Source: Chitinophagales bacterium
Lineage (GTDB): Bacteria; Bacteroidota; Bacteroidia; Chitinophagales; Chitinophagaceae
DNA: 64,000 nt
Reading direction: 5' to 3'
Assembly: GCA_017303855.1 (NCBI GenBank)
Contig: JAFLBL010000010.1
Span: 62,001-126,000, forward strand
In this document: positions 1 to 8,671 of the stretch, piece by piece
Numbering within the stretch: position 1 is the stretch's first letter
How the letters are laid out: every line of letters begins with the position of its first letter
Translations under genes and position numbers: made by a program
Notes under the pieces: generated by a model
Told to the model about the DNA's origin: nothing
The model's input: the letters and a program-made list of their open reading frames with translations, nothing else
The model's database searches: none

Positions 1-49
1 ATCCGGAATGACCTACTTTTATACATTATTTACCCGTCAAATCACCAAT

Positions 50-1411
50 ATGAAAAAGTGGTTTCTTCTGATATTTGTCTCCGCCCTGATTATTTCCTGC
101 AAAAGCAAAACATCAACCACCGCTCCGGACACTGTAACCAATACAGCCACGCATCCCGGCTGGATAATGCAGGGTAATATATATGAAGTGAATACCCGCC
201 AGTATACAAAAGAAGGCACATTCAATGCGTTTGCCGGTCACCTGGACCGGTTAAAGGAAATGGGTGTACAGACCATCTGGTTTATGCCGATCAATCCCAT
301 CAGTAAAAAAGACAGGAAGGGCAGCCTGGGCAGTTATTATGCCGTGGCTGATTATACCGGGATCAATCCGGAATATGGCAACCTGGATGACTGGAAGAAT
401 CTCGTAAAAGCCATACATGATAAAGGAATGAAAGTATTGATCGACTGGGTGCCTAATCATACTGGCGCGGATCATCCCTGGCTGCAAACACATCCCGGTT
501 TCTTTATAAAAGACAGCACCGGCCAGGCCGCCACCATGTTCGACTGGACGGATACACGGGTACTTGATTTTAAAAACAATGAAATGCAGGATAGCATGAT
601 TGCCGCCATGAAATACTGGGTTACCGAAACCGGCATTGACGGCTACCGGGTGGATGTGGCCTGGAATGTACCCGGTGATTTCTGGAAAAAATGCATCCCC
701 GCACTGAAAGCGGCGAAATCGGATCTGTTTTTCCTGGCCGAAGGTGATAAACCCTATCTGATGACCAGCGGCTTTGACGCTTTTTATCCCTGGGAAATGT
801 TTCACATGATGGTGAAAGTGGCCGCGGGTGAACGTCCGGCTTTCGGCCTGGATAGTATCAAAGCAAAATATGATTCGGTCTATCCGAAAGAAGCCATACC
901 CATGTATTTCACCAGCAATCATGATGAAAACAGCTGGAATAAATCAGACTATGGAACATTCCCGGGTGCAGCACATGCCCCATTTGCCGTATTTACACAA
1001 ACCATGGGCAGCTCGGTGCCATTAGTTTACAGCGGACAGGAAGAACCCCTTCTCCGCCCATTACCATTTTTTGAAAAAGACAGTATTGTTTTCAGCAAAC
1101 TGGAACGGGCCGCCTTTTACAAAACACTACAGGAACTCAGAAAAAACAATGAAGCATTGTCAGCTGATGCCGTCTTTAAAAAAGTAAAAGCCGGTGATGA
1201 AAAATCTGTATATGCGTATACCCGGGAAAAAGGAGGAAAGAAAATACTGGTGATCCTCAATCTTTCAAAAAAAGAGCAACCGGTATCCCTTACGGACCAA
1301 TCGCTTTTCGGAAAAGCCAATAATGTTTTTAAAGGCCAATCTGAAACACTGAATGCAACAGCCTGGAAAATGGAACCCTGGGGCTATGCCGTATTTTCGT
1401 ACAACAACTAA
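50..1411 (+). CDS. Lipoprotein alpha-amylase (GH13 family)
   Basis: Glycoside hydrolase family 13 alpha-glucan hydrolase, expected to cut starch-like glucans at the outer membrane or in the periplasm. The start at 50 gives a lipoprotein signal ending LIISC (Cys17); an in-frame ATG at 8 would put 14 polar residues in front and is rejected. The GH13 conserved regions are all visible: DWVPNH near residue 132, GYRVDV with the nucleophile Asp near 202, the acid/base Glu in LAEGD near 230, and SNHDE near 290. The C-terminus is a short beta domain. The next gene starts 3 bp after the stop. No SusC/SusD pair is nearby, so this is not part of a visible polysaccharide locus. Substrate range cannot be read from the sequence. 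Confidence 0.93.
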   Translation: MKKWFLLIFVSALIISCKSKTSTTAPDTVTNTATHPGWIMQGNIYEVNTRQYTKEGTFNAFAGHLDRLKEMGVQTIWFMPINPISKKDRKGSLGSYYAVADYTGINPEYGNLDDWKNLVKAIHDKGMKVLIDWVPNHTGADHPWLQTHPGFFIKDSTGQAATMFDWTDTRVLDFKNNEMQDSMIAAMKYWVTETGIDGYRVDVAWNVPGDFWKKCIPALKAAKSDLFFLAEGDKPYLMTSGFDAFYPWEMFHMMVKVAAGERPAFGLDSIKAKYDSVYPKEAIPMYFTSNHDENSWNKSDYGTFPGAAHAPFAVFTQTMGSSVPLVYSGQEEPLLRPLPFFEKDSIVFSKLERAAFYKTLQELRKNNEALSADAVFKKVKAGDEKSVYAYTREKGGKKILVILNLSKKEQPVSLTDQSLFGKANNVFKGQSETLNATAWKMEPWGYAVFSYNN

Positions 1412-1414
1412 GCA

Positions 1415-2017
1415 ATGAAAGCAACCATTATTGGTGCCACAGGTCTGATCGGAGGCCATTTACTGGAGCTCCTTTTACAGGATCCGTATTTTGAAAGCGT
1501 ACGGATCCTGATCAGGAAGCCGCTGGATATCATAGCGCCTAAACTGGAAAAAAAACTGGTAGACTTTTCAGACCTGGAAAGTTTCCGGCTCGCTCTTGAA
1601 GATTCGGACGTGATTTTCTGTACGATAGGCACCACCATGAAAAAAATGAAAGGTGATAAAGACGCTTATCGTAAAGTGGATTATGATATTGCCGTCAATG
1701 CCGCCCGGCTGGGAAAAGAATGCGGTTGTGAGAAATTTGTATTGGTCTCATCTGTTGGAGCTGACAGTAAAAGCCGCAATTTTTATCTGCACTTGAAAGG
1801 AGAAATAGAAGAAGCCGTGCAGGCTTCGGGCATTGAATCCGTCTACATTATGCGCCCATCCTTTCTGCTTGGCAACCGGAAAGAGTTCAGGCTGAGTGAA
1901 AAAATAACCAGCTGGCTTATTCGGCCATTTGCGTTTGTTCTTCCGGCAAAATACCGTCCGGTAAAAGCGGATGAGGTGGCCAGAGCAATGATATTGGCGG
2001 TTAAACAAGAAAAGTAG
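1415..2017 (+). CDS. NAD(P)-binding Rossmann-fold protein (atypical SDR, NmrA/HTATIP2-like)
   Basis: Short protein (200 aa) with an N-terminal dinucleotide-binding loop IIGATGLIGG and a Rossmann layout. VLVSSVGAD is seen at about 110 and the YIMRPSFLLG region at about 145. The usual SDR YxxxK is not placed canonically (FYLHLKGEIE is the likely equivalent), as in the atypical SDRs related to HTATIP2 and YbjT. It follows the amylase by 3 bp and is probably cotranscribed. It may be an NAD(P)H-dependent oxidoreductase or a cofactor-sensing protein; the substrate is unknown. Confidence 0.8.
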   Translation: MKATIIGATGLIGGHLLELLLQDPYFESVRILIRKPLDIIAPKLEKKLVDFSDLESFRLALEDSDVIFCTIGTTMKKMKGDKDAYRKVDYDIAVNAARLGKECGCEKFVLVSSVGADSKSRNFYLHLKGEIEEAVQASGIESVYIMRPSFLLGNRKEFRLSEKITSWLIRPFAFVLPAKYRPVKADEVARAMILAVKQEK

Positions 2018-2058
2018 ACAGAGACGAAGTACACGGTCTCCTTCATCATCGCGTTCCT

Positions 2059-2089
2059 GGCAACCGGCAACAGACAACTGACAACTGAT
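2059..2089. repeat. Heptad tandem array (unit GRCAACN) at the priA stop
   Basis: Four 7-bp units GGCAACC, GGCAACA, GACAACT, GACAACT, followed by GAT. The array runs into the stop codon of priA (TCA on this strand at 2089-2091). It is one of a family of heptad arrays in the window. Confidence 0.7.
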
Positions 2090-4530
2090 CAGACAGCGTC
2101 TACATCCGGCACCACGGTTACACTACGGAATGATGTATGCTGATGCAGTATAGCCACCTGCTCCAGTATATCTTTTTTGCATTGTTGAATTGTCCGTGTA
2201 TCACGGGGCAATTTAATCAACAGTTCCATCAGGTACTGGTTGCGGATACGGCCGATCACCGGTTCGGCGGGACCAACCAGGTATTGATCATACCGTTGAC
2301 GAAGGGAGTTGGAGAACTGCAAGGCGGCTCTTTCCACTACTTCTTTAAATTTATGCCTGAATGTAAGATGAATGGTTCGGGTAAACGGAGGATAGGCAAA
2401 CTCCTTTCTCTTCTTTACCTCTTCCACATACATCGCTTTGTAGTCATGCTGTTGTACAATCAGCAACAACGGATGTTTGGGTTGTGAAGTCTGTATCAGT
2501 ACTTTCCCCGTGGCTTCTTTTCTGCCGGCTCTGCCGCTGACCTGTTCCATGAGCTGAAAAGCCCGTTCATTAACCCTGTAATCCGCGAAATACAATAATC
2601 CGTCCGCATCCAGAATGCCGACCAGGTCCACATTATCGAAATCGAGCCCTTTTACAACCATCTGCGTGCCCACCAGGATATCCACCCGCTTTTGCTCAAA
2701 CTGCTGAATTAACACATCATGGGCGTTTTTACCCCGGACAGTATCAATATCCATCCGGGCTACTTTGGCTTCGGGGAATGTTTCCTGTAATTGTTCTTCA
2801 ATTTTTTCCGTTCCGAAATTGCGTTGTACGAATTTATCACTTCCGCAGGCGGCACAGGTATGCACCGGCGGGTAGCTGGTACCGCAGTAATGACAGACCA
2901 GTTTATTACTGAGCTTATGAAAAGTCAGTGATACATCACAATGTTTACATTGAGGAATCCAGCTGCAGACCCCGCATATCTGGTAGGGCGAATAGCCCCG
3001 GCGGTTTTGAAATAGAATCACCTGTTTTCCTCTTGCCAGTACTTCCTTCACGGCTTCAATAAGCGCCGGTGTCAGAATAATTTTGGTCTTGTCTTTTTGA
3101 ATAATACTCCGGGTATCCACAATATGAATCGGGGGCAGCTGCAAATCCCCGTAACGGGTGAATAGTTCCACCAATCCGTATTTACCGGTGGCCGCATTAT
3201 AATAACTTTCTACGGATGGCGTGCCGCTGCCCAATACCGTTTTGGCACCAAATAAAGCCGCCAGCCAGGTAGCTGCATCCCGTCCATTATAGCGGGGTGC
3301 AGGTTCCTGTTGCTTAAAGGAAGCATCATGCTCTTCATCACAAATCACCAGTCCCAGCTGCTGGTAAGGCAGAAATACAGAGGACCGCGCCCCGAGTATC
3401 ACCCGCAGTTCACCATTTTTTACTTTATTCCAAATCTCCACCCGCTCATTCTGCGAGAATTTGGAATGATATATGCCGATATACCCCCCGAAATGCTTTT
3501 GCAAACGGCGTATTACCTGTGAGGTCAGGGCTATTTCCGGCAACATATACAACACCTGTTTGCCCTGCCGGATAAAAGTTTCTATCAGCTTGATATAAAT
3601 ATTTGTCTTACCACTGGAGGTAACGCCGTGTAAGAGACAGACCGCTTTCTCTTTGAGTTTTTCCTGCAATTCCGTAAACGCTTTTTCCTGCACCTGGCTC
3701 AGTTCAAAATCTATGCTTACGTTTTTTGGCAGGTATTGAATCCGGTCCACCACCCGCTTCTCCGCCCGCAAAATATTTTTCTCCACCAGGCCCTTTAATT
3801 GCGCATCCGAGGCCCCGGCTTTTTTTAAGAGTGCCGCTTTGGTTACTTCTCCTTCTGTTTTTATCAGGTGCAGATAACTCAGCAGCAACTCCATTTGTTT
3901 GGGAGCCCGGGTCCAGTTGTTCAGCAGTCCCGACAACTTCTCTTCATTATCATACGCGGGATTCAATAAAATGAATGTGTCCTTTTTGGGCGTATAGGTT
4001 TGTTTAAGCGCTTCCCATACATAGCAGACTTTTTTATGGATGAGCCGGTTTATAACCGGGTAAACATGCGAGGAATCAAGCAACTGCTGCACTTCATTCA
4101 GATTCAGTTCCTTTTTAATCAGCAATGCCTCTCCCACGATATACTCATCATGATCCAATGCGGTAAAATCATCACCGTATTCTTCATTGAATACCAGGAT
4201 GGTTTCGCTGGACAATTTAAAATGTGCGGGCAATGCAGCGGCCATCACTTCCCCTTCACTGCACATATAATAACCGGCCATCCATTCCCAGAGTTTCAAC
4301 TGTTCTTCATACACTACGGGCTCCACATCCAGCAGGTTCAGGATATCCTTGGCTTCAAAAAATTCAGGTTTCTCTTCATGCAGTCTTTTCACCACACCCG
4401 CGTATTTTTTGCTTTTACCCAGGTTTACTTCCACCCGGCATCCGGGTTTTACATCCAGCTGCAAATGGTCTGGTACAGACCAGGTGTAGTTTTTGGGAAG
4501 CGCGGCGGGTATGATGATCTCTGCGTACAA
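2089..4530 (-). CDS. priA: Primosomal protein N' / replication restart helicase PriA
   Basis: Superfamily 2 DNA helicase that recognises stalled forks and reloads the replicative helicase. At 813 aa it is somewhat longer than the E. coli protein. Order of domains: an N-terminal 3'-DNA-binding domain (YAEIIIPAALPKNYTW), Walker A GVTSSGKT at about 299-306, DEEH at about 395, paired zinc-binding cysteines (CGVC, CKHC, CHYC, CAAC) at about 510-560, and helicase motifs including VGTQMVVKGLDF. The start at 4530 gives the normal family N-terminus. It lies 27 bp downstream of plsC on the same strand, separated by a heptad array. Confidence 0.97.
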   Translation of the reverse strand: MYAEIIIPAALPKNYTWSVPDHLQLDVKPGCRVEVNLGKSKKYAGVVKRLHEEKPEFFEAKDILNLLDVEPVVYEEQLKLWEWMAGYYMCSEGEVMAAALPAHFKLSSETILVFNEEYGDDFTALDHDEYIVGEALLIKKELNLNEVQQLLDSSHVYPVINRLIHKKVCYVWEALKQTYTPKKDTFILLNPAYDNEEKLSGLLNNWTRAPKQMELLLSYLHLIKTEGEVTKAALLKKAGASDAQLKGLVEKNILRAEKRVVDRIQYLPKNVSIDFELSQVQEKAFTELQEKLKEKAVCLLHGVTSSGKTNIYIKLIETFIRQGKQVLYMLPEIALTSQVIRRLQKHFGGYIGIYHSKFSQNERVEIWNKVKNGELRVILGARSSVFLPYQQLGLVICDEEHDASFKQQEPAPRYNGRDAATWLAALFGAKTVLGSGTPSVESYYNAATGKYGLVELFTRYGDLQLPPIHIVDTRSIIQKDKTKIILTPALIEAVKEVLARGKQVILFQNRRGYSPYQICGVCSWIPQCKHCDVSLTFHKLSNKLVCHYCGTSYPPVHTCAACGSDKFVQRNFGTEKIEEQLQETFPEAKVARMDIDTVRGKNAHDVLIQQFEQKRVDILVGTQMVVKGLDFDNVDLVGILDADGLLYFADYRVNERAFQLMEQVSGRAGRKEATGKVLIQTSQPKHPLLLIVQQHDYKAMYVEEVKKRKEFAYPPFTRTIHLTFRHKFKEVVERAALQFSNSLRQRYDQYLVGPAEPVIGRIRNQYLMELLIKLPRDTRTIQQCKKDILEQVAILHQHTSFRSVTVVPDVDAV

Positions 4531-4546
4531 GTTTGTATTAGTTTAA

Positions 4547-4577
4547 GGTGCCGGGTGTCAGGAGCCGGGTACAGGGT
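4547..4577. repeat. Heptad tandem array overlapping the plsC stop
   Basis: Units GGTGCCG, GGTGTCA, GGAGCCG, GGTACAG, then GGT. The plsC stop codon (TCA at 4558-4560) and its last codons lie inside the array, so the C-terminal PNPVPGS of PlsC is written by repeat DNA. Confidence 0.65.
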
Positions 4578-5331
4578 TTGGCCGGCCGGCATTGTATTGC
4601 TTTAATTTCTGCTCCATAATCCTGTACACTTTTTCCTTTAGTGCCGGCACATCCGCTGAAGATAATCCGCTGACGGAAATTTCTTCCAGGTATAAAATAC
4701 GGCTGCGTCCGGGTGTCATCCGGAACAGGCTTTCATAAGGCATCCTCCTGTACGCGTCCAGGAAAAGAACGGGTTTTACGGGAGTCTGTGTTTCAATGGC
4801 CACCCGGAAGGCCCCGTCATAAAACTCTTTCAATGGTGCTGTCGTCATATTAAACGTGCCTTCCGGAAATACCAGTACGGAAATACCTTTACTGATCAGC
4901 GATTTCAGAATACGGACGCTATTGGCCCGGTTGGCGGCACTGCTGCGGTCTACCGTTACAATCGCGTTCCGGTATATAAACCCGAATACAGGCACTTTGC
5001 TCATTTCCACTTTACCCAATGGCCGTACCGGCTGACGGATGGCTTTGGGAATTATCGCCGCATCCAGATAGGATATATGATTACTTACAAAAATGTACGC
5101 GTTCTTCTTATCGTGCGGCGCTTCATACACAAATTTGTGCGGCATCCCGATCAAAAAAAACCAGGTATCAGCCCAGAGGGTACAGAGCTTCATCATCATA
5201 TTGCCACCCCTGATCCGGCCAAAAAAACTGGCACCAATGCTGAACGGAAACAGGAGGAGCATAATAACTATAAATACTATACAGGCGTAAACGGAATACA
5301 TCCCTTTCAGCAATAACGACAATCCCTTCAT
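4558..5331 (-). CDS. plsC: 1-acyl-sn-glycerol-3-phosphate acyltransferase (PlsC family)
   Basis: Membrane acyltransferase that adds the second fatty acid to lysophosphatidic acid, giving phosphatidic acid. The HX4D catalytic motif is NHISYLD at about residue 84. The acceptor-binding motif FPEGTF is near 155. Hydrophobic segments lie at about 8-30 and 45-62. The ATG at 5331 shares one base with the stop of the upstream DUF4258 gene (TGATG), so translation is probably coupled. The last residues are encoded within a heptad array, which suggests a repeat-modified C-terminus. Other lysophospholipid acceptors are possible. Confidence 0.88.
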   Translation of the reverse strand: MKGLSLLLKGMYSVYACIVFIVIMLLLFPFSIGASFFGRIRGGNMMMKLCTLWADTWFFLIGMPHKFVYEAPHDKKNAYIFVSNHISYLDAAIIPKAIRQPVRPLGKVEMSKVPVFGFIYRNAIVTVDRSSAANRANSVRILKSLISKGISVLVFPEGTFNMTTAPLKEFYDGAFRVAIETQTPVKPVLFLDAYRRMPYESLFRMTPGRSRILYLEEISVSGLSSADVPALKEKVYRIMEQKLKQYNAGRPNPVPGS

Positions 5332-5810
5332 CACTTCCTGTTTTTATATTTATCATCATCACCCGGGCAATCGCAGCGATAATCCGTTTCCAGGTCTATA
5401 ACGGTCACCACTACTGTCTTTTCATTGCATTGCGCAAAGACTATACGGACACGCTGATCATCCCGGGTAATTCCTTCCACCGCATAACGGGGACAGCGCG
5501 CATTCTGCAGATCACTTTTGTTGTAGTTAATTTTCCCCTGCATCATTATTTCCTCTACTTCAGCCTGGGAAATTTTCCGGCATTGCATCCGGCATTTTGC
5601 ATGGTTACTGTATTCCAGGTAACTGGCCCGGCGATCAAATCCCTTATCCCTGTCCGTGGTATTGGAGGCAGGATCTTTTGGCCGGTTGTCATCGGTAACA
5701 ACCGGTTTCGGTACAGGTGCCGGTGCCGGCGTTTGTTTACATTGCCTGATCAGCAACAAAGCAAGCAACATCACCCCGATGAGCAGGTAAGGAGCCCATT
5801 TCTTATTCAC
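5331..5810 (-). CDS. Membrane-anchored DUF4258 domain protein
   Basis: A single N-terminal membrane segment (about residues 6-21), a Pro/Ala linker, and a C-terminal DUF4258-like domain beginning SNHAKCRMQCR and ending in a Cys-rich tail (YRCDCPGDD). DUF4258 domains resemble small toxin/RNase-type folds, but no activity is established. The start is uncertain. GTG at 5810 gives the compact VNKKWAPY N-terminus and lies about 15 nt after a TAATTTTA box on this strand. Upstream ATGs at 5870 and 5894 would run into the mtaB promoter. The stop overlaps the plsC start by one base. Confidence 0.65.
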   Translation of the reverse strand: MNKKWAPYLLIGVMLLALLLIRQCKQTPAPAPVPKPVVTDDNRPKDPASNTTDRDKGFDRRASYLEYSNHAKCRMQCRKISQAEVEEIMMQGKINYNKSDLQNARCPRYAVEGITRDDQRVRIVFAQCNEKTVVVTVIDLETDYRCDCPGDDDKYKNRK

Positions 5811-5896
5811 TTTCAAACATTTGGCTAAAATTAAGGAAAATGAGCCTCTCTGCTGAGATTGATTGCACATCATTTTACCGGCTCCCGGCTTCATCG

Positions 5897-5904
5897 TATC
5901 TTTG
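5897..5904 (+). promoter_or_regulatory. -7 promoter box (TATCTTTG) of mtaB
   Basis: Exact match to the Bacteroidota -7 consensus TAnnTTTG, 28 bp before the mtaB ATG. Confidence 0.7.
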
Positions 5905-5932
5905 CCGGCCGCTATAAAAGGCGGATTCCGGT

Positions 5933-7225
5933 ATGGCAGAATCCAGAACAATTGCCTTTCATACACTTGGCTGCAAACTGAATTTTTCAGAAACTTCTTC
6001 CCTCTCGCGCATGCTGGAGCAGGAAGGTTTTGAAAAGAAGGAGTTTGATGAACAGGCCGACGTGTATGTAATCAATACCTGTTCGGTTACGGATAATGCA
6101 GACAAGGAATGTCGCCAGCTTGTGCGCCGGATCCAACGCAAAGCACCCGAAAGCCTGGTGGTGATAACGGGTTGTTATGCACAGCTCAAGCCGCAGGAAA
6201 TTTCATCTATTCCCGGAGTGGACCTGGTGCTGGGCGCAGCGGAAAAATTTAATATTGCCCGGCATATCCGTGAACTGGCAAAAGGCGATTCCGCTAAAAT
6301 CTGCAGTTGTGATATTGAAGAAGTTTCCGGCTTCCATTCTTCCTGGTCGGTAAATGACCGGACACGTACTTTTTTAAAAGTACAGGACGGCTGCGATTAT
6401 ACCTGTTCCTTCTGTACAATCCCCATGGCCCGTGGCAAGAGCCGGAGTGACAGGATCAGCAACGTAGTTGGCAATGCGCGGGAACTGGCCGCTTCCGGTG
6501 TTAAAGAAATCGTATTAACGGGTGTAAACCTGGGTGATTTCGGCAAAGGGCCAGATGGCAGCGGATCCATGGTCAGTATACAAGGCCGGGAAGAAAATTT
6601 TCTTGAACTGATCAAAGAGCTCGATCAGGTGGACGGCATCAGCCGGTACCGGATTTCGTCTATTGAGCCCAACCTGCTCACCAATGAAATCATTCACTTT
6701 GTAGCAGGCAGCGAAAAGTTTATGCCGCATTTCCATATCCCCTTACAGAGTGGCAACAATAAAATTCTCGGACTGATGCGCCGCCGGTACAAACGTGAAC
6801 TTTATGCGGAACGGGTGGCTCTGATCAAACAACTGATGCCGCACTGTGCCATCGGCGTGGATGTGATTGTGGGTTTCCCAGGGGAAACGGAAGAAGACTT
6901 TAAAGAGACATTTGCCTTTCTGCATGAACTGGATGTCGCCTATCTCCATGTATTCACCTATTCGGAAAGAGACAATACCCAGGCACTGGATATACAGCCT
7001 GTAGTGCCCATGCATACCCGGAATGAACGGAATAAAACCCTCCGCAATCTCTCCTATATGAAGATGCAGTATTTTACAGAAAAACAGGCGGGACAAACGC
7101 GTACCGTACTGTTTGAACATCATGACAAAAGCGGAATGATGGAGGGCTATACCGACAACTATATCCGGATCAGTACACCCTGGAGGGAAGAATGGGTGAA
7201 TAATATTGTACCGTGGAAATTATAA
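5933..7225 (+). CDS. mtaB: tRNA t6A37 methylthiotransferase MtaB
   Basis: Radical-SAM methylthiotransferase that converts t6A37 to ms2t6A in tRNAs reading ANN codons. The N-terminal MTTase domain starts TLGCKLNFSET, with cluster cysteines in GCKLN, NTCSV and ITGCYAQL. The radical-SAM motif CDYTCSFC lies near residues 154-161, and a C-terminal TRAM-like segment follows. The 430-aa length and GCKLN start fit MtaB better than MiaB or RimO, so MtaB is preferred. It is transcribed alone from a TATCTTTG promoter, with tRNA-Val 25 bp downstream. Confidence 0.9.
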   Translation: MAESRTIAFHTLGCKLNFSETSSLSRMLEQEGFEKKEFDEQADVYVINTCSVTDNADKECRQLVRRIQRKAPESLVVITGCYAQLKPQEISSIPGVDLVLGAAEKFNIARHIRELAKGDSAKICSCDIEEVSGFHSSWSVNDRTRTFLKVQDGCDYTCSFCTIPMARGKSRSDRISNVVGNARELAASGVKEIVLTGVNLGDFGKGPDGSGSMVSIQGREENFLELIKELDQVDGISRYRISSIEPNLLTNEIIHFVAGSEKFMPHFHIPLQSGNNKILGLMRRRYKRELYAERVALIKQLMPHCAIGVDVIVGFPGETEEDFKETFAFLHELDVAYLHVFTYSERDNTQALDIQPVVPMHTRNERNKTLRNLSYMKMQYFTEKQAGQTRTVLFEHHDKSGMMEGYTDNYIRISTPWREEWVNNIVPWKL

Positions 7226-7235
7226 ATAAAGCAGT

Positions 7236-7243
7236 TATTTTTG
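7236..7243 (+). promoter_or_regulatory. -7 promoter box (TATTTTTG) of tRNA-Val(GAC)
   Basis: TAnnTTTG match 7 bp before the tRNA. The TTTGCCGTCCCG that follows is identical to the sequence before the second tRNA-Val gene. Confidence 0.7.
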
Positions 7244-7250
7244 CCGTCCC

Positions 7251-7325
7251 GGAACGTTAGCTCAGTTGGTTCAGAGCATTACTTTGACAGAGTAGGGGTC
7301 ACTGGTTCGAGTCCAGTACGTTCCA
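7251..7325 (+). tRNA. tRNA-Val (anticodon GAC)
   Basis: Full cloverleaf: acceptor stem GGAACGT/ACGTTCC, D-arm GCTC...GAGC, anticodon stem TTACT/AGTAG with loop TTGACAG (anticodon GAC, reading GUC and GUU), and T-arm ACTGG-TTCGAGT-CCAGT. The discriminator is A; the 3' CCA is not encoded. Confidence 0.95.
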
Positions 7326-7335
7326 CTGATGAGAA

Positions 7336-7385
7336 GTTGAGTTGTTTGGCGTTGAGTTGTTTGGCGTTTAGGTGTTTAGGTGTTG
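7336..7385. repeat. 8/7-bp tandem array (GTTGAGTT/GTTTGGC)
   Basis: Units GTTGAGTT, GTTTGGC, GTTGAGTT, GTTTGGC, GTTTAGGT, GTTTAGGT, GTT, beginning 10 bp after tRNA-Val(GAC). Units of 8 and 7 bp alternate. Confidence 0.75.
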
Positions 7386-7411
7386 TGACGTAGAGGCATC
7401 CCTACACCCCC

Positions 7412-7446
7412 TATTCTCTATTCTCTATTTTCTATTCTCTATTTTC
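7412..7446. repeat. Heptad tandem array (TATTYTC x5)
   Basis: Five exact 7-bp units TATTCTC, TATTCTC, TATTTTC, TATTCTC, TATTTTC in the gap between tRNA-Val and the next gene. Confidence 0.8.
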
Positions 7447-7490
7447 CCCCTGATGCAACTTTCCGGTTTTTAAATTGTCTTTATTAGTAC

Positions 7491-7781
7491 ATGCAGAAAT
7501 ACCTGGTGACCATACAATTTGAAATGAGTGAGGAATTCATGCAACTGGTACCACCACACAGGACCTATATTAATTTCCTGATTAATAAAGGCACAATAGA
7601 TCATTATGCGGTGAGCATGGAAACACATCGTTCCTGGATCACATTGAATGCGGAGAACAAAAAAGAAGTGGAGAAACTGTTGCTCAAATCACCACTCAGT
7701 AAATTCTGGAGCTGGGAGATTGATGAATTGTTTGTACTGGACGGTCAGCATTACCGGCTACCGGAAGTAAATCCAAATTAA
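7491..7781 (+). CDS. Small YCII / muconolactone-isomerase-like protein
   Basis: Protein of 96 aa with the pattern of a dimeric alpha+beta barrel: strand YLVTIQFEM, a helix with PPHRTYINFLINKG, strand HYAVSMETHRSWITLN, a helix with KKEVEKLLLKSPL, and a last strand WEIDELFVL. This resembles YCII-related and muconolactone-isomerase-like proteins. No catalytic residue can be assigned. It is flanked by repeat arrays upstream and by convergent tag downstream, so it is probably monocistronic. Function unknown. Confidence 0.7.
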   Translation: MQKYLVTIQFEMSEEFMQLVPPHRTYINFLINKGTIDHYAVSMETHRSWITLNAENKKEVEKLLLKSPLSKFWSWEIDELFVLDGQHYRLPEVNPN

Positions 7782-7811
7782 TCTCCCTGACAATTATTTT
7801 TTCCTTTCGGC

Positions 7812-8348
7812 TCATTTGGGACCGGCTTTCAATACCTTTTTATATACTGGACATTGTTCACTATGCGCCCCCGGGAGGTATCCTGTACTCATCAGGAATT
7901 CGCCCACAATTTCACCCCCGGTAAATTTGAAATTCTTTTTAAACAGTTTCACCCATTCCTCTTTTGTCAGCGGATGATGCAGATCCAGCCAGTTACGGAA
8001 AGAGCCGTGTTCTTTTTGCAACAGCAGCAACTGACCGGCATTATACACGGCCGCTTCCACTTTTAACCGGTTACGGATGATGCCTGCATCCAGTAGTAAC
8101 TTCTCCTTTTTTGCTTGCGTATAACGGGCCACTTTGCTGATCACAAATCCGTCATACGCTTTAAAAAAATTTTCTTTTTTCTTCAGTATGGTATCCCAGC
8201 TCAATCCGGCCTGATTAATTTCAAGTATCAGCCGGCCAAACAATTCATTATCGCCCGCAATGGGAAAGCCATATTCAATATCATGATAGTGCCGGTGTAC
8301 GGTTTCTTTTCCCGCTCCTGCTACAAAGTCGCAATAGGTTGTTGCCAT
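7812..8348 (-). CDS. tag: DNA-3-methyladenine glycosylase I (Tag family)
   Basis: Base-excision glycosylase that removes 3-methyladenine from alkylated DNA. The family signature YHDIEYGFP sits at about residues 21-29, followed by NELFGRLILEINQAGLSWDTIL, which forms the base-recognition helix. The zinc ligands of Tag can be matched to Cys6, a His near 20, and HSEQC near the C-terminus. Length (178 aa) is normal. The start ATG at 8348 has a TAATTTTA box about 30 bp upstream on this strand. It is divergent from tRNA-Val(TAC). Confidence 0.92.
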   Translation of the reverse strand: MATTYCDFVAGAGKETVHRHYHDIEYGFPIAGDNELFGRLILEINQAGLSWDTILKKKENFFKAYDGFVISKVARYTQAKKEKLLLDAGIIRNRLKVEAAVYNAGQLLLLQKEHGSFRNWLDLHHPLTKEEWVKLFKKNFKFTGGEIVGEFLMSTGYLPGAHSEQCPVYKKVLKAGPK

Positions 8349-8407
8349 GGACTAAAAATAGAAAGAAAAAATTCTAAAATTATTTTGTCTGAAAACCAGC
8401 CAACCCT

Positions 8408-8415
8408 TATCTTTG
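8408..8415 (+). promoter_or_regulatory. Promoter (-33 TTG, -7 TATCTTTG) of tRNA-Val(TAC)
   Basis: The TATCTTTG box matches TAnnTTTG. A TTG at 8385-8387 lies 20 bp upstream, the usual Bacteroidota -33/-7 spacing. It is followed by the same TTTGCCGTCCCG as at the other tRNA-Val gene. Confidence 0.75.
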
Positions 8416-8428
8416 CCGTCCCGAAAAC

Positions 8429-8503
8429 GGGAGTTTAGCTCAGCTGGTTCAGAGCATCTGCCTTACAAGCAGAGGGTCGGCGGTTCGAACCCGTCAACTC
8501 CCA
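8429..8503 (+). tRNA. tRNA-Val (anticodon TAC)
   Basis: Acceptor GGGAGTT/AACTCCC, D-arm GCTC...GAGC, anticodon stem TCTGC/GCAGA with loop CTTACAA (anticodon TAC), T-arm GGCGG-TTCGAAC-CCGTC, discriminator A. The CCA end at 8504-8506 is encoded, unlike in tRNA-Val(GAC). Confidence 0.95.
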
Positions 8504-8505
8504 CC

Positions 8506-8533
8506 AAAAGCCCCGCAAAAGCGGGGTTTTTTT
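8506..8533 (+). terminator. Intrinsic terminator after tRNA-Val(TAC)
   Basis: Stem GCCCCGC / GCGGGG(T) with an AAAA loop, followed by seven T residues, directly after the tRNA CCA. Confidence 0.92.
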
Positions 8534-8659
8534 ATGCCTGTTATGCAGAAAAGGGGGACAAAAAACCGCCTGCTACAAAACGATAGGCATCTGCTATCGT
8601 TGATTTACGTACCGGAACGAACAAATTGCGCCAGGACTGGTAAAATTGCCAATTGTTTA

Positions 8660-8667
8660 TATTTTTG
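8660..8667 (+). promoter_or_regulatory. -7 promoter box (TATTTTTG) of clpS
   Basis: TAnnTTTG match whose G lies only 4 bp before the clpS ATG, implying a leaderless or nearly leaderless mRNA. Confidence 0.65.
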
Positions 8668-8671
8668 CACT

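Noticed and set aside
251..922. 223-codon minus-strand open frame inside the amylase gene
   Set aside because: Shadow of the GH13 coding sequence, whose catalytic motifs are intact on the plus strand.
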